A DNA stretch of 64,000 nt from NCBI RefSeq assembly GCF_050947335.1, contig NC_134993.1:2170001-2234000 (forward strand). The letters are read 5' to 3'. Positions 47,880 to 62,278 of the stretch are shown here, piece after piece. The position numbers were made by a program, and so were the translations under genes. Within the stretch, counting starts at the first letter, position 1. The number at the start of each line of letters is the position of its first letter. Source of the DNA: Megachile rotundata. Its lineage: Eukaryota > Arthropoda > Insecta > Hymenoptera > Megachilidae. A model generated the notes under the pieces. That model saw only the letters and a program-made list of their open reading frames with translations. It did no database searches and had not been told where the DNA came from.

Positions 47880-48305
47880 CAATCACGATCACAATATCAC
47901 AATAACACAGTCACACAATCACAATCACAATCACAATCACAATCACGATCACAGAATCATAATCACACACTCACACAATCACAATCACAATCACAATCGC
48001 AATCACAATCACAATCACAATCACAATCACAATCACAATCACAATCACAATCACAATCACAATCACAATCACAATCACAATCACAATCACAATCACAATC
48101 ACAATCACAATCACAATCACAATCACAATTACAATCACAATCACAATCACAATCACAATCACAATCACAATCACAATCACAATCACAATCACAATCACAA
48201 TGACAATCACAATCACAATCACAATCACAATCACAATCTCAATCACAATCACAATCACAATCACAATCACAATCACAATCACAATCACAATCACACAATC
48301 ACATC
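47880..48305. repeat. Complete hexamer cassette, 53 units (longest seen)
   Basis: A short hexamer run, the CGATCACAGAATCAT hinge and a CACTCACAC boundary lead into 53 hexamers at 47977-48294 and exit through ACAATCACATCAC. It contains AATTAC near 48127 (as in the 42408 run) as well as AATGAC near 48200 and AATCTC near 48236 (as in the 37637 and 43945 runs). The left half therefore matches one cassette type and the right half another. Confidence 0.93.
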
Positions 48306-49122
48306 ACACAATCACGATCACACAATCACGATCACACAATCACGATCACACAATCACGATCACACAATCACGATCACACAATCACGATCACACAATCACG
48401 ATCACACAATCACGATCACACAATCACGATCACACAATCACGATCACACAATCACGATCACACAAACACGATCACACAATCACGATCACACAATCACAAT
48501 CACACAATCACAATCACACAATCACAATCACACAATCACAATCACACAATCACAATCACACAATCACAATCACACAATCACAATCACACAATCACAATCA
48601 CACAATCACAATCACACAATCACAATCACACAATCACAATCACACAATCACAATCACACAATCACAATCACACAATCACAATCACACAATCACAATCACG
48701 ATCTCGATCACACAATCACAATCACACAATTACACAATCACAATCCCACAATCACAATCACACAATCACAGTCACACAATCACAATCACACAATCACAAT
48801 CACACAATCACGATCACACAATCACAATCACGCAGTCACACAGTCACAATCCCACAATCACGATCACACAATCACGATCGCACAGTCACGATCACACGAT
48901 CACGATCACACAATCACAATCACACAATCACAATCACACAATCACACAATCACAATCACAATCAGACAATCACAAACACACAATCACGATCACACAATCA
49001 CGATCACACAATCACGATCACACAATCACAAACACACAGTCGCGATCACACGATCACGATCACACGATCACGATCACACGATCACGATCACACAATCACA
49101 ATCCCACAATCAAGGCCACACA
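47951..49122. repeat. Higher-order repeat E, partial copy 3
   Basis: After the chimeric cassette, this stretch follows the 37940-38100 and 44240-44400 pattern of GATCAC units to an ACAAACACG unit near 48470. It then switches to a pure array (48487-48699) closed by CGATCTCGATC, an ACAATTACAC unit and a CGCAGTCACACAGTC module. It ends with ACAAACACACAATC and TCGCGATC units leading into the tag at 49123. Confidence 0.8.
48487..48699. repeat. Pure 14-mer array, about 15 units
   Basis: This is a short G-free array closed by CGATCTCGATC and then ACAATTACACAATC. The same ending occurs after the arrays at 53403, 56731 and 57238. Confidence 0.9.
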
Positions 49123-50984
49123 ATGACGATCACACAATCACCATCACACAATCTCGACCACACAATCACGATCACACAATCACGATCACACAATCACGTT
49201 CACACAATAACAAACACACAGTCGCGATCACTCGATCACGATCACACAATCACGATCACACAGTCACGATCACACAATCACAATCACACAATCACGATCA
49301 CACAATCACGATCACATAATCACGATCACACAATCACGATCACACAATCACCATCACACAATCACGACCACACAATCACGATCACACAATCACGCTCACA
49401 CAATCACGATCACACAATCACGTTCACACAATCACAAACACACAGTCGCGATCACACGATCACGATCACACAACCACGATCACGCAGTCACGATCACACA
49501 ACCACAATCACACAATCACGATCACACAATCACAATCACACAATCAAGGTCACACAATGACGATCACACAATCACCATCACACAATCACGATCACACAAT
49601 CACGATCACACAATTACGATCACACAATCACGATCACACAATCACGTTCACACAATCACAAACACACAGTCGCGATCACACGAGCACGATCACACAATCA
49701 CGATCACACAATCACGATCACACGATCACGATCACACAATCACAATCACACAATCGTTATCACACAATCACGATCACACAATCACCATCACACAATCAAG
49801 GCCACACAATGACGATCACACAATCACCATCACACAATCACAATCACACAATCACGATCACACAATCACGATCACACAATCACGATCACACAATCACGAT
49901 CACACAATCACGATCACACAATCACGATCACACAATCACAGTCACACAATCACAATCACACAATCACACTGTCACAATCCCACAATCACGATCACACAAT
50001 CACGATCACACGATCACGATCACACAATAACAATCACACAATCACAATCACACAATCACGAGCACACAATCACGATCACACAATCACCATCACACAATCA
50101 CGATCACACAATCACAATCACACAATCACGATCACACAATCACTATCACACAATCACAATCACACAATCACAAACACACAGTCGCGATCACACGACCACG
50201 ATCACACGATCACGATCACACAATCACAATCACACAATCAAGGTCACACAATGACGATCACACCATCACCATCACACAATCACGACCACACAATCACGAT
50301 CACACAATCACGATCACACAATCACGTTCACACAATCACAAACACACAGTCGCGATCACTCGATCACGATCACACAATCACGATCACACAGTCAAGATCA
50401 CACAATCACAATCACACAATCACAATATCACAATCGCAATCACACAATCACAGTAACACAATCAGACAATCACACAATCACACAATCACGATCACACTAT
50501 CACGATCACACAATCACGATAACACAATCACGATCACACAATCGCGATCACACAATCACGATCACACAATCACAATCACGCAATCACAATCACACAATCA
50601 CAATGACACAATCACAATCATGCAATCACAATCACACAATCACAATCTCACAATCACAATCACACAATCACAATCACACAATCACAATCACACAAGCACA
50701 ATCACACAATCACAATCACACAATCACAATCACACAATCACAATCACACAATCACAATCACACAATCACAATCCCACAATCACAATCCCACAATCACACA
50801 ATCACACAGTCACAATCCCACAATCACGATCACACAATCACGATCACACAATCACAATCACACAATCACAATCACACAATCACACTGTCACAATCCCACA
50901 ATCACGATCACATAATCACGATCACACAGTCACGATCACACGATCGCGATCACACAATAACAATCACACAATCACGATCACACA
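49123..50984. repeat. Mosaic satellite with recurrent tags
   Basis: Tags lie at 49123, 49557, 49809 and 50251. From about 49960 to 50250 the ACTGTCAC, ACAATAACAATC, ACGAGCACAC series matches 13510-13640 and 63410-63540. From 50251 onwards the sequence matches 63722 to the window end at offset 13471, including the AGTCAAGATC variant. The AATCATGCAATC variant near 50625 also matches about 14051. No gene is visible. Confidence 0.78.
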
Positions 50985-51639
50985 ATCACGATCACACAAT
51001 CACGATCACTCAATCACAATCACTCAATCACAATCACACAATCACAAACACACAGTTGCGATCACACGATCACGATCACACGATCACGATCACACGATCA
51101 CGATCACACGATCACGATCACACGATCACGATCACACGATCACGATCACACAATCACAATCACACAATCAACGCCACACAATGACGATCATCACAATCAC
51201 CATCACACAATCTCGACCACACAATCACGATCACACAATCACGATCACACAATCACGTTCACACAATCACAAACACACAGTCCCGACCACTCTATCACGA
51301 TCACACAATCACGATCACACAGTCACGATCACACAATCACAATCACACAATCACAATCACACAATCAAAATCACACAACCACAATCACACAATCAAGGAC
51401 ACACAATGACGATCACACAAGCACGATCACACTATCACGATCACACAATCACAGTCACACAATCACAATCACACAATCACAATCACAATCACGATCACAC
51501 AGTCACGATCACACAATCACGATCACACGATCACGATCACACAATCACAATCACACAATCGTTATCACACAATCACGATCACACAATCACCATCACACAA
51601 TCAAGGCCACACAATGACGATCACACAATCACCATCACA
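50985..51639. repeat. Higher-order repeat F, copy 1
   Basis: This is a block of about 650 bp marked by AGTTGCGATC, a run of CGATCAC units, the tag variant TCAACGCCAC at 51181 with an ATCATCAC unit just after it, AGTCCCGACC, the tag variant TCAAGGACAC at 51406 and the TCAAGGCCAC tag at 51614. Copies occur at 52750 and 56080 with constant internal spacing (208 bp between the last two tags). Confidence 0.9.
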
Positions 51640-52086
51640 CAATCACAATCACACAATCACAATCACACAATCACAATCACACAATCACAATCACACAATC
51701 ACAATCACACAATCACAATCACACAATCACAATCACACAATCACAATCACACAATCACAATCACACAATCACAATCACACAATCACAATCACACAATCAC
51801 AATCACACAATCACAATCACACAATCACAATCACACAATCACAATCACACAATCACAATCACACAATCACAATCACACAATCACAATCACACAATCACAA
51901 TCACACAATCACAATCACACAATCACAATCACACAATCACAATCACACAATCACAATCACACAATCACAATCACACAATCACAATCACACAATCACAATC
52001 ACACAATCACAATCACACAATCACAATCACACAATCACAATCACACAATCACAATCACACAATCACAATCACACAATCACAATCAC
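51640..52086. repeat. Pure 14-mer array, about 32 units
   Basis: These are G-free 14-mers with no break visible, opened by the tag at 51614 and closed by CGATCTCGATC at 52087. Confidence 0.92.
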
Positions 52087-52749
52087 GATCTCGATCACAC
52101 AATCACAATCACACAATCACACAATCACAATCCCACAATCACAATCACACAATCACAGTCACACAATCACAATCACACAATCACAATCACACAATCACAA
52201 TCACACAATCACAGTCACACAATCACAGTCACACAATCACAATCACACAATCACAATTACACAAACACGATCACACAATCACGATCACACAATCACGATC
52301 ACACAATCACTATCACACAATCACACAATCACACAATCACACAGTCACAATCCCACAATCACGATCACACAATCACAATCACACAATCACAATCACACAC
52401 TCACGATCACACAATCACAATCACGCAGTCACACTATCACAATCACAATCACAATCACAATCACACAATCACACAATCACAATCCCACAATCACAATCAC
52501 ACAATCACAGTCACACAATCACAATCACACAATCACACAGTCACAATCCCACAATCACGATCACACAATCACGATCGCACAATCACGATCACACAATCAC
52601 GATCACACAATCACGATCACACAATCACAATCACACAATCGTTATCACACAATCACGATCACACAATCACCATCCCACAATCACCATCACACAATCACCA
52701 TCACACAATCACGATCACACAATCACGATCACACAATCACGATCACACA
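52087..52749. repeat. Post-array mosaic between HOR F copies 1 and 2
   Basis: The stretch holds AATCCC, AGTCAC and ACAATTACACAAACACG units, then CTATCAC, an octamer patch, a CGCAGTCACAC module with a short hexamer run near 52440-52465, AGTCACAATCCC and the CGTTATC set near 52639. It closely follows 41447-42000 and 47015-47530 up to the CGATCGCAC unit and then turns to plain GATCAC units. Confidence 0.8.
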
Positions 52750-53402
52750 ATCACAATCACACAATCACGATCACACAATCACGATCACACAATCACGATC
52801 ACTCAATCACAATCACACAATCACAAACACACAGTTGCGATCACACGATCACGATCACACGATCACGATCACACGATCACGATCACACGATCACGATCAC
52901 ACGATCACGATCACACAATCACAATCACACAATCAACGCCACACAATGACGATCATCACAATCACCATCACACAATCTCGACCACACAATCACGATCACA
53001 CAATCACGATCACACAATCACGTTCACACAATCACAAACACACAGTCCCGACCACTCTATCACGATCACACAATCACGATCACACAGTCACGATCACACA
53101 ATCACAATCACACAATCACAATCACACAATCAAAATCACACAACCACAATCACACAATCAAGGACACACAATGACGATCACACAAGCACGATCACACTAT
53201 CACGATCACACAATCACAGTCACACAATCACAATCACACAATCACAATCACAATCACGATCACACAGTCACGATCACACAATCACGATCACACGATCACG
53301 ATCACACAATCACAATCACACAATCGTTATCACACAATCACGATCACACAATCACCATCACACAATCAAGGCCACACAATGACGATCACACAATCACCAT
53401 CA
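52750..53402. repeat. Higher-order repeat F, copy 2
   Basis: Tag variants at 52946, 53171 and 53379 match copy 1 (51181, 51406, 51614) at a constant offset of 1765, and copy 3 (56274, 56499, 56707) at a constant offset of 3328. No length change is visible among the three copies from the first tag to the last, unlike most other blocks. Confidence 0.9.
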
Positions 53403-53901
53403 CACAATCACAATCACACAATCACAATCACACTATCACAATCACACAATCACAATCACACAATCACAATCACACAATCACAATCACACAATCACAATCA
53501 CACAATCACAATCACACAATCACAATCACACAATCACAATCACTCAATCACAATCACACAATCACAATCACACAATCACAATCACACAATCACAATCACA
53601 CAATCACAATCACACAATCACAATCACACAATCACAATCACACAACCACAATCTCACAATCACAATCACACAATCGCAATCACACAATCACAATCACACA
53701 ATCACAATCACACAATCACAATCACATAATCACAATCACACAATCACAATCACACAATCACAATCACACAATCACAATCACACAATCACAATCACACAAT
53801 CACAATCACACAATCACAATCACACAATCACACAATCACAATCACACAATCACAATCACACAATCACAATCACACAATCACAATCACACAATCACAATCA
53901 C
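53403..53901. repeat. Near-pure 14-mer array with marker series
   Basis: About 35 G-free 14-mers occur with an ordered series of private variants: ACTATCAC near 53432, CACTCAATC near 53542, ACAACCACAATCTC near 53643, TCGCAATC near 53674, CATAATC near 53726 and an octamer pair near 53828. The array is closed by CGATCTCGATC at 53902. The same series, partly or fully, returns at 56840-57187, 57310-57677 and 61910-62040. Confidence 0.92.
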
Positions 53902-56079
53902 GATCTCGATCACACAATCACAATCACACAATTACACAATCACAATCCCACAATCAAAATCACACAATCACAGTCACACAATCACAATCACACAATCACA
54001 ATCACACCATCACGATCACACAAACACAATCACGCAGTCACACAGTCACAATCCCACAATCACGATCACACAATCACGATCGCACAGTCACGATCACACG
54101 ATCACGATCACACAATCACAATCACACAATCACAATCACACAATCACACAATCACAATCACAATCAGACAATCACAAACACACAATCACGATCACACAAT
54201 CACGATCACACAATCACGATCACACAATCACGATCACACAATCACAAACACACAGTCGCGATCACACGATCACGATCACACGATCACGATCACACGATCA
54301 CGATCACACAATCACAATCCCACAATCAAGGCCACACAATGACGATCACACAATCACCATCACACAATCTCGACCACACAATCACGATCACACAATCACG
54401 ATCACACAATCACGTTCACACAATAACAAACACACAGTCGCGATCACTCGATCACGATCACACAATCACGATCACACAGTCACGATCACACAATCACAAT
54501 CACACAATCACGATCACACAATCACGATCACATAATCACGATCACACAATCACGATCACACAATCACCATCACACAATCACGACCACACTATCACGATCA
54601 CACAATCACAGTCACACAATCACAATCACACAATCACAATCACAATCACGATCACACAGTCACGATCACACAATCACGATTACACGATCACGATCACACA
54701 ATCACAATCACACAATCGTTATCACACAATCACGATCACACAATCACCATCACACAATCAAGGCCACACAATGACGATCACACAATCACCATCACACAAT
54801 CACAATCACACAATCACAATCACACAATCACAATCACACAATTACAATCACACAATCACAATCACACAATCACAGTCACACAATCACAATCACACAATCA
54901 GAATTACACAAACACGATCACACAATCACGATCACACAATCACGATCACACAATCACTATCACACAATCACACAATCACACAATCACAATCACACAATCA
55001 CACAGTCACAATCCCACAATCACGATCACACAATCACAATCACACAATCACAATCACACAATCACGATCACACAATCACGATCACACAATCACAATCACG
55101 CAGTCACACAGTCACAATCCCACAATCACGATCACACAATCACGATCGCACAGTCACGATCACACGATCACGATCACACAATCACAATCACACAATCACA
55201 ATCACACAATCACAATCACACAATCACGATCACACAATCACCATCACACACTCACCATCACACAATCACGATCACACAATCACGATCACACAATCACGAT
55301 CACACTATCACGATCACACAATCACAGTCACACAATCACAATCACACAATCACAATCACAATCACAATCACGATCACACAGTCACGACCACACGATCACG
55401 ATCACACGATCATGATCACACAATCACAATCACACAATCACGATCACACAATCACGATCACACAATCACGATCACACAATCACGATCACACAATCACGAT
55501 CACACAACCACGATCACACAATCGCTATCACACAATCGCTATCACACAATCACGATCGCACAATCACGATCACACAATCACGATCACAATATCCCAATCA
55601 CACAGTCACACAATCACAATCACAATCACAATCACAATCACGATCACAGAATCATAATCACACACTCACACAATCACAATCACAATCACAATCGCAATCA
55701 CAATCACAATCACAATCACAATCACAATCACAATCACAATCACAATCACAATCACAATCACAATCACAATCACAATCACAATCACAATCACAATCACAAT
55801 CACAATCACAATCACAATCACAATCACAATCACAATCACAATGACAATCACAATCACAATCACAATCACAATCACAATCACAATCTCAATCACAATCAGA
55901 ATCACAATCACAATCACAATCACAATCACAATCACACAATCACATCACACAATCACGATCACACAATCACGATCACACAATCACGATCACACAATCACGA
56001 TCACACAATCACGATCACACAATCACGATCACACAATCACGATCACACAATCACGATCACACAATCACGATCACACAAT
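53902..56079. repeat. Higher-order repeat G, copy 1, with hexamer cassette
   Basis: After ACAATTACAC and CACCATCACG the stretch carries tags at 54339 and 54771, which match 58115 and 58547 at offset 3776. TCAGAATTACAC near 54898 matches 58674. A CATGATCAC unit at 55411 introduces the cassette, and plain GATCAC units follow it from 55950 to HOR F copy 3. No gene is visible. Confidence 0.85.
55580..55950. repeat. Complete hexamer cassette, 44 units
   Basis: The cassette has an AATATCCC entry, a short hexamer run, the CGATCACAGAATCAT hinge, a CACTCACAC boundary and 44 hexamers at 55672-55935. Variants are AATCGC, AATGAC (55841), AATCTC and AGAATC. The exit is through ACAATCACATCAC. The cassette at 60090-60460 shares the AATGAC and AGAATC variants with one hexamer fewer. 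Confidence 0.92.
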
Positions 56080-56730
56080 CACGATCACACAATCACGATC
56101 ACACAATCACGATCACACAATCACGATCACACAATCACGATCACTCAATCACAATCACACAATCACAAACACACAGTTGCGATCACACGATCACGATCAC
56201 ACGATCACGATCACACGATCACGATCACACGATCACGATCACACAATCACAATCACACAATCAACGCCACACAATGACGATCATCACAATCACCATCACA
56301 CAATCTCGACCACACAATCACGATCACACAATCACGATCACACAATCACGTTCACACAATCACAAACACACAGTCCCGACCACTCTATCACGATCACACA
56401 ATCACGATCACACAGTCACGATCACACAATCACAATCACACAATCACAATCACACAATCAAAATCACAGAACCACAATCACACAATCAAGGACACACAAT
56501 GACGATCACACAAGCACGATCACACTATCACGATCACACAATCACAGTCACACAATCACAATCACACAATCACAATCACAATCACGATCACACAGTCACG
56601 ATCACACAATCACGATCACACGATCACGATCACACAATCACAATCACACAATCGTTATCACACAATCACGATCACACAATCACCATCACACAATCAAGGC
56701 CACACAATGACGATCACACAATCACCATCA
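56080..56730. repeat. Higher-order repeat F, copy 3
   Basis: This third copy carries AGTTGCGATC, the TCAACGCCAC tag variant (56274), AGTCCCGACC, the TCAAGGACAC tag (56499) and the TCAAGGCCAC tag (56707). A private ACAGAACCAC change lies near 56466, where copies 1 and 2 read ACACAACCAC. Confidence 0.9.
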
Positions 56731-57677
56731 CACAATCACAATCACACAATCACAATCACACAATCACAATCACACAATCACAATCACACAATCACAATCA
56801 CACAATCACAATCACACAATCACAATCACACAATCACAACCACTCAATCACAATCACACAATCACAATCACACAATCACAATCACACAATCACAATCACA
56901 CAATCACAATCACACAATCACAATCACACAATCACAATCACACAACCACAATCTCACAATCACAATCACACAATCGCAATCACACAATCACAATCACACA
57001 ATCACAATCACACAATCACAATCACATAATCACAATCACACAATCACAATCACACAATCACAATCACACAATCACAATCACACAATCACAATCACACAAT
57101 CACAATCACACAATCACACAATCACAATCACACAATCACAATCACACAATCACAATCACACAATCACAATCACACAATCACAATCACGATCTCGATCACA
57201 CAATCACAATCACACAATTACACAATCACAATCCCACAATCACAATCACACAATCACAATCACACAATCACAATCACACAATCACAATCACACAATCACA
57301 ATCACACAATCACAATCACTCAATCACAATCACACAATCACAATCACACAATCACAATCACACAATCACAATCACACAATCACAATCACACAATCACAAT
57401 CACACAATCACAATCACACAACCACAATCTCACAATCACAATCACACAGTCGCAATCACACAATCACAATCACACAATCACAATCACACAATCACAATCA
57501 CATAATCACAATCACACAATCACAATCACACAATCACAATCACACAATCACAATCACACAATCACAATCACACAATCACAATCACACAATCACAATCACA
57601 CAATCACAATCACACAATCACACAATCACAATCACACAATCACAATCACACAATCACAATCACACAATCACAATCAC
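56731..57677. repeat. Near-pure array duplicated in tandem (about 476-490 bp period)
   Basis: Two successive arrays each carry CACTCAATC, ACAACCACAATCTC (56942 and 57418), a TCGCAATC, a CATAATC, an octamer pair and the closing CGATCTCGAT (57187 and 57677). The offset is 476 bp at the ACAACCAC marker and 490 bp at the closing marker, i.e. 34 and 35 whole 14-mers. In the second array the last marker reads CGATCTCGATAAC, a private change. Confidence 0.9.
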
Positions 57678-59700
57678 GATCTCGATAACACAATCACAAT
57701 CACACAATTACACAATCACAATCCCACAATCACAATCACACAATCACAGTCACACAATCACAATCACACAATCACAATCACACCATCACGATCACACAAA
57801 CACAATCACGCAGTCACACAGTCACAATCCCACAATCACGATCACACAATCACGATCGCACAGTCACGATCACACGATCACGATCCCACAATCACAATCA
57901 CACAATCACAATCACACAATCACACAATCACAATCACAATCAGACAATCACAAACACACAATCACGATCACACAATCACGATCACACAATCACGATCACA
58001 CAATCACAAACACACAGTCGCGATCACACGATCACGATCACACGATCACGATCACACGATCACGATCACACGATCACGATCACACAATCACAATCCCACA
58101 ATCAAGGCCACACAATGACGATCACACAATCACCATCACACAATCTCGACCACACAATCACGATCACACAATCACGATCACACAATCACGTTCACACAAT
58201 AACAAACACACAGTCGCGATCACTCGATCACGATCACACAATCACGATCACACAGTCACGATCACACAATCACAATCACACAATCACGATCACACAATCA
58301 CGATCACATAATCACGATCACACAATCACGATCACACAATCACCATCACACAATCACGACCACACTATCACGATCACACAATCACAGTCACACAATCACA
58401 ATCACACAATCACAATCACAATCACGATCACACAGTCACGATCACACAATCACGATCACACGATCACGATCACACAATCACAATCACACAATCGTTATCA
58501 CACAATCACGATCACACAATCACCATCACACAATCAAGGCCACACAATGACGATCACACAATCACCATCACACAATCACAATCACACAATCACAATCACA
58601 CAATCACAATCACACAATCACAATCACACAATCACAATCACACAATCACAGTCACACAATCACAATCACACAATCAGAATTACACAAACACGATCACACA
58701 ATCACGATCACACAATCACGATCACACAATCACTATCACACAATCACACAATCACACAATCACAATCACACAATCACACAGTCACAATCCCACAATCACG
58801 ATCACACAATCACAATCACACAATCACAATCACACAATCACGATCACACAATCACAATCACGCAGTCACACAGTCACAATCCCACAATCACGATCACACA
58901 ATCACGATCGCACAGTCACGATCACACGATCACGATCACACAATCACAATCACACAATCACAATCACACAATCACAATCACACAATCACGATCACACAAT
59001 CACCATCACACACTCACCATCACACAATCACGATCACACAATCACGATCACACAATCACGATCACACTATCACGATCACACAATCACAGTCACACAATCA
59101 CAATCACACAATCACAATCACAATCACGATCACACAGTCACGATCACACGATCACGATCACACGATCACGATCACACAATCACGATCACACAATCACGAT
59201 CACACGATCATGATCACACAATCACGATCACACAATCACGATCACACAATCACGATCACACAACCACGATCACACAATCGCTATCACACAATCGCTATCA
59301 CACAATCGCTATCACACAATCGCTATCACACAATCACGATCGCACAATCACGATCACACAATCACGATCACAATATCATAATCACACAGTCACACAATCA
59401 CAATCACAATCACAATCACAATCACGATCACAGAATCACAATCACACAGTCACACAATCACAATCACAATCACAATCGCAATCACAATCACAATCACAAT
59501 CACAATCACAATCACAATCACAATCACAATCACAATCACAATCACAATCACAATCACAATCACAATCACAATCACAATCACAATCACAATCACAATCACA
59601 ATCACAATCACAATCACAATCACAATCACAATCACAATCACAATCACAATCACAATCACGATCACACAATCACGATCACACAATCACGATCACACAATCA
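57678..59700. repeat. Higher-order repeat G, copy 2, with hexamer run
   Basis: Tags at 58115 and 58547, TCAGAATTACAC near 58674 and CATGATCAC at 59210 repeat HOR G copy 1. Four CGCTATC units near 59278-59325 precede a cassette with the AATATCATAATC entry, a CGATCACAGAATCAC hinge and 34 hexamers at 59456-59659. Here the run exits through CGATCAC, and the usual ACATCAC boundary is absent. No gene is visible. Confidence 0.87.
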
Positions 59701-61795
59701 CAATCACACAATCGTTATCACACAATCACGATCACACAATCACCATCCCACAATCACCATCACACAATCACCATCACACAATCACGATCACACAATCACG
59801 ATCACACAATCGCGATCACGCAATCACAATCACGCAATCACAATCACACAATCACAGTCACACAATCACAATCACACAATCACAATCACAATCACAATCA
59901 CGATCACACAGTCACGACCACACGATCACGATCACACGATCATGATCACACAATCACAATCACACAATCACGATCACACAATCACGATCACACAATCACG
60001 ATCACACAATCACGATCACACAACCACGATCACACAATCGCTATCACACAATCGCTATCACACAATCACGATCGCACAATCACGATCACACAGTCACGAT
60101 CACAATATCACAATCACACAGTCACACAATCACAATCACAATCACAATCACAATCACGATCACAGAATCATAATCACACATTCACACAATCATAATCACA
60201 ATCACAATCGCAATCACAATCACAATCACAATCACAATCACAATCACAATCACAATCACAATCACAATCACAATCACAATCACAATCACAATCACAATCA
60301 CAATCACAATCACAATCACAATCACAATCACAATCACAATCACAATCACAATGACAATCACAATCACAATCACAATCACAATCACAATCACAATGTCAAT
60401 CACAATCAGAATCACAATCACAATCACAATCACAATCACAATCACACAATCACATCACACAATCACGATCACACAATCACGATCACACAATCACGATCAC
60501 ACAATCACGATCACACAATCACGATCACACAATCACGATCACACAATCACGATCACACAATCACGATCACACAATCACGATCACACAAACACGATCACAC
60601 AATCACGATCACACAATCACGATCACACAATCACAGTCACACAATCACGATCACACACTCCCAACCACACAACCACAATCACACAATCACAATCACACAA
60701 TCACGATCACACAATCACGATCACACAACCACGATCACACAATCACGATCACACAATCACGATCACACTATCACGATCACACAATCACGGTCACACAATC
60801 ACGATCACACAATCACGATCACACAATCACTATCACAAAATCACAATCACACAGTCACACAATCACAATCACAATCAGACAATCACAAACACACAATCAC
60901 GATCACACAATCACGATCACACAATCACGATCACACAATCACGATCACACAATCACAAACACACAGTCGCGATCACACGATCACGATCACACGATCACGA
61001 TCACACAATCACAATCCCACAATCAAGGCCACACAATGACGATCACACAATCACCATCACACAATCTCGACCACACAATCACGATCACACAATCACGATC
61101 ACACAATCACGTTCACACAATAACAAACACACAGTCGCGATCACTCGATCACGATCACACAATCACGATCACACAGTCACGATCACACAATCACAATCAC
61201 ACAATCACGATCACACAATCACGATCACATAATCACGATCACACAATCACGATCACACAATCACCATCACACAATCACGATCACACAATCACGATCACAC
61301 AATCACGATCACACAATCACCATCACACAATCACAATCACACAATCAAGGTCACAGAATGACGATCACACAATCACCATCACACAATCACGACCACACAA
61401 TCACGATCACACAATCACGCTCACACAATCACGATCACACAATCACGTTCACACAATCACAAACACACAGTCGCGATCACACGATCACGATCACACAATC
61501 ACGATCACACAGTCACGATCACACAATCACAATCACACAATCACGATCACACAATCACCATCACACAATCACGATCACACAATCACGATCACACAATCAC
61601 GATCACACTATCACGATCACACAATCACAGTCACACAATCACAATCACGATCACACAGTCACGATCACACAATCACGATCACACGATCACGATCACACAA
61701 TCACAATCACACAATCGTTATCACACAATCACGATCACACAATCACCATCACACAATCAAGGCCACACAATGACGATCACACAATCACCATCACA
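59701..61795. repeat. Mosaic satellite with complete hexamer cassette (43 units)
   Basis: The CGTTATC set opens the stretch and CATGATCAC lies near 59940. A full cassette spans 60090-60460 with the hinge CGATCACAGAATCAT and 43 hexamers at 60188-60445 (AATGAC at 60351, AATGTC near 60392, AGAATC near 60408), leaving through ACAATCACATCAC. Tags follow at 61036, 61358 (with ACAGAATGACG) and 61770. The 60460-61035 part matches 37940-38520 and 44240-44820 in order of variants. No gene is visible. Confidence 0.83.
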
Positions 61796-62278
61796 CAATC
61801 ACAATCACACTATCACAATCACACAATCACAATCACACAATCACAATCACACAATCACAATCACACAATCACAATCACACAATCACAATCACACAATCAC
61901 AATCACTCAATCACAATCACACAATCACAATCACACAATCACAATCACACAATCACAATCACACAATCACAATCACACAATCACAATCACACAATCACAA
62001 TCACACAACCACAATCTCACAATCACAATCACACAATCGCAATCACACAATCACAATCACACAATCACAATCACACAATCACAATCACACAATCACAATC
62101 ACACAATCACAATCACACAATCACAATCACACAATCACAATCACACAATCACAATCACACAATCACAATCACACAATCACAATCACACAATCACAATCAC
62201 ACAATCACAATCACACAATCACAATCACACAATCACAATCACACAATCACAATCACACAATCACAATCACACAATCAC
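61796..62278. repeat. Near-pure 14-mer array, about 34 units
   Basis: The array has the marker series ACTATCAC near 61808, CACTCAATC near 61907, ACAACCACAATCTC near 62006 and TCGCAATC near 62037, as in 53403-53901, followed by about 17 units without a break. It ends in GATCAC units, without the CGATCTCGATC closer. Confidence 0.9.

Larger units (their letters stand above)
42381..47950. repeat. Higher-order repeat E, copy 2 (about 5.6 kb)
   Basis: Landmark offsets against copy 1 run 6308, 6302, 6302, 6280 and then drop to 5568 at the CGATCTCGATC marker (41447 and 47015), which implies a net 712-bp loss between about 40330 and 41450 of copy 1. A further 1-bp difference, TCACAACTCACC near 42252 in copy 1 against TCACACACTCACC near 47821, is one of the few odd-length indels in the window. 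Cassettes correspond one to one. No gene is visible. Confidence 0.9.

Noticed and set aside
15404..60445. Minus-strand frames reading alternating Asp-Cys or Val-Ile
   Set aside because: They coincide exactly with the hexamer runs and follow from the 6-bp period.
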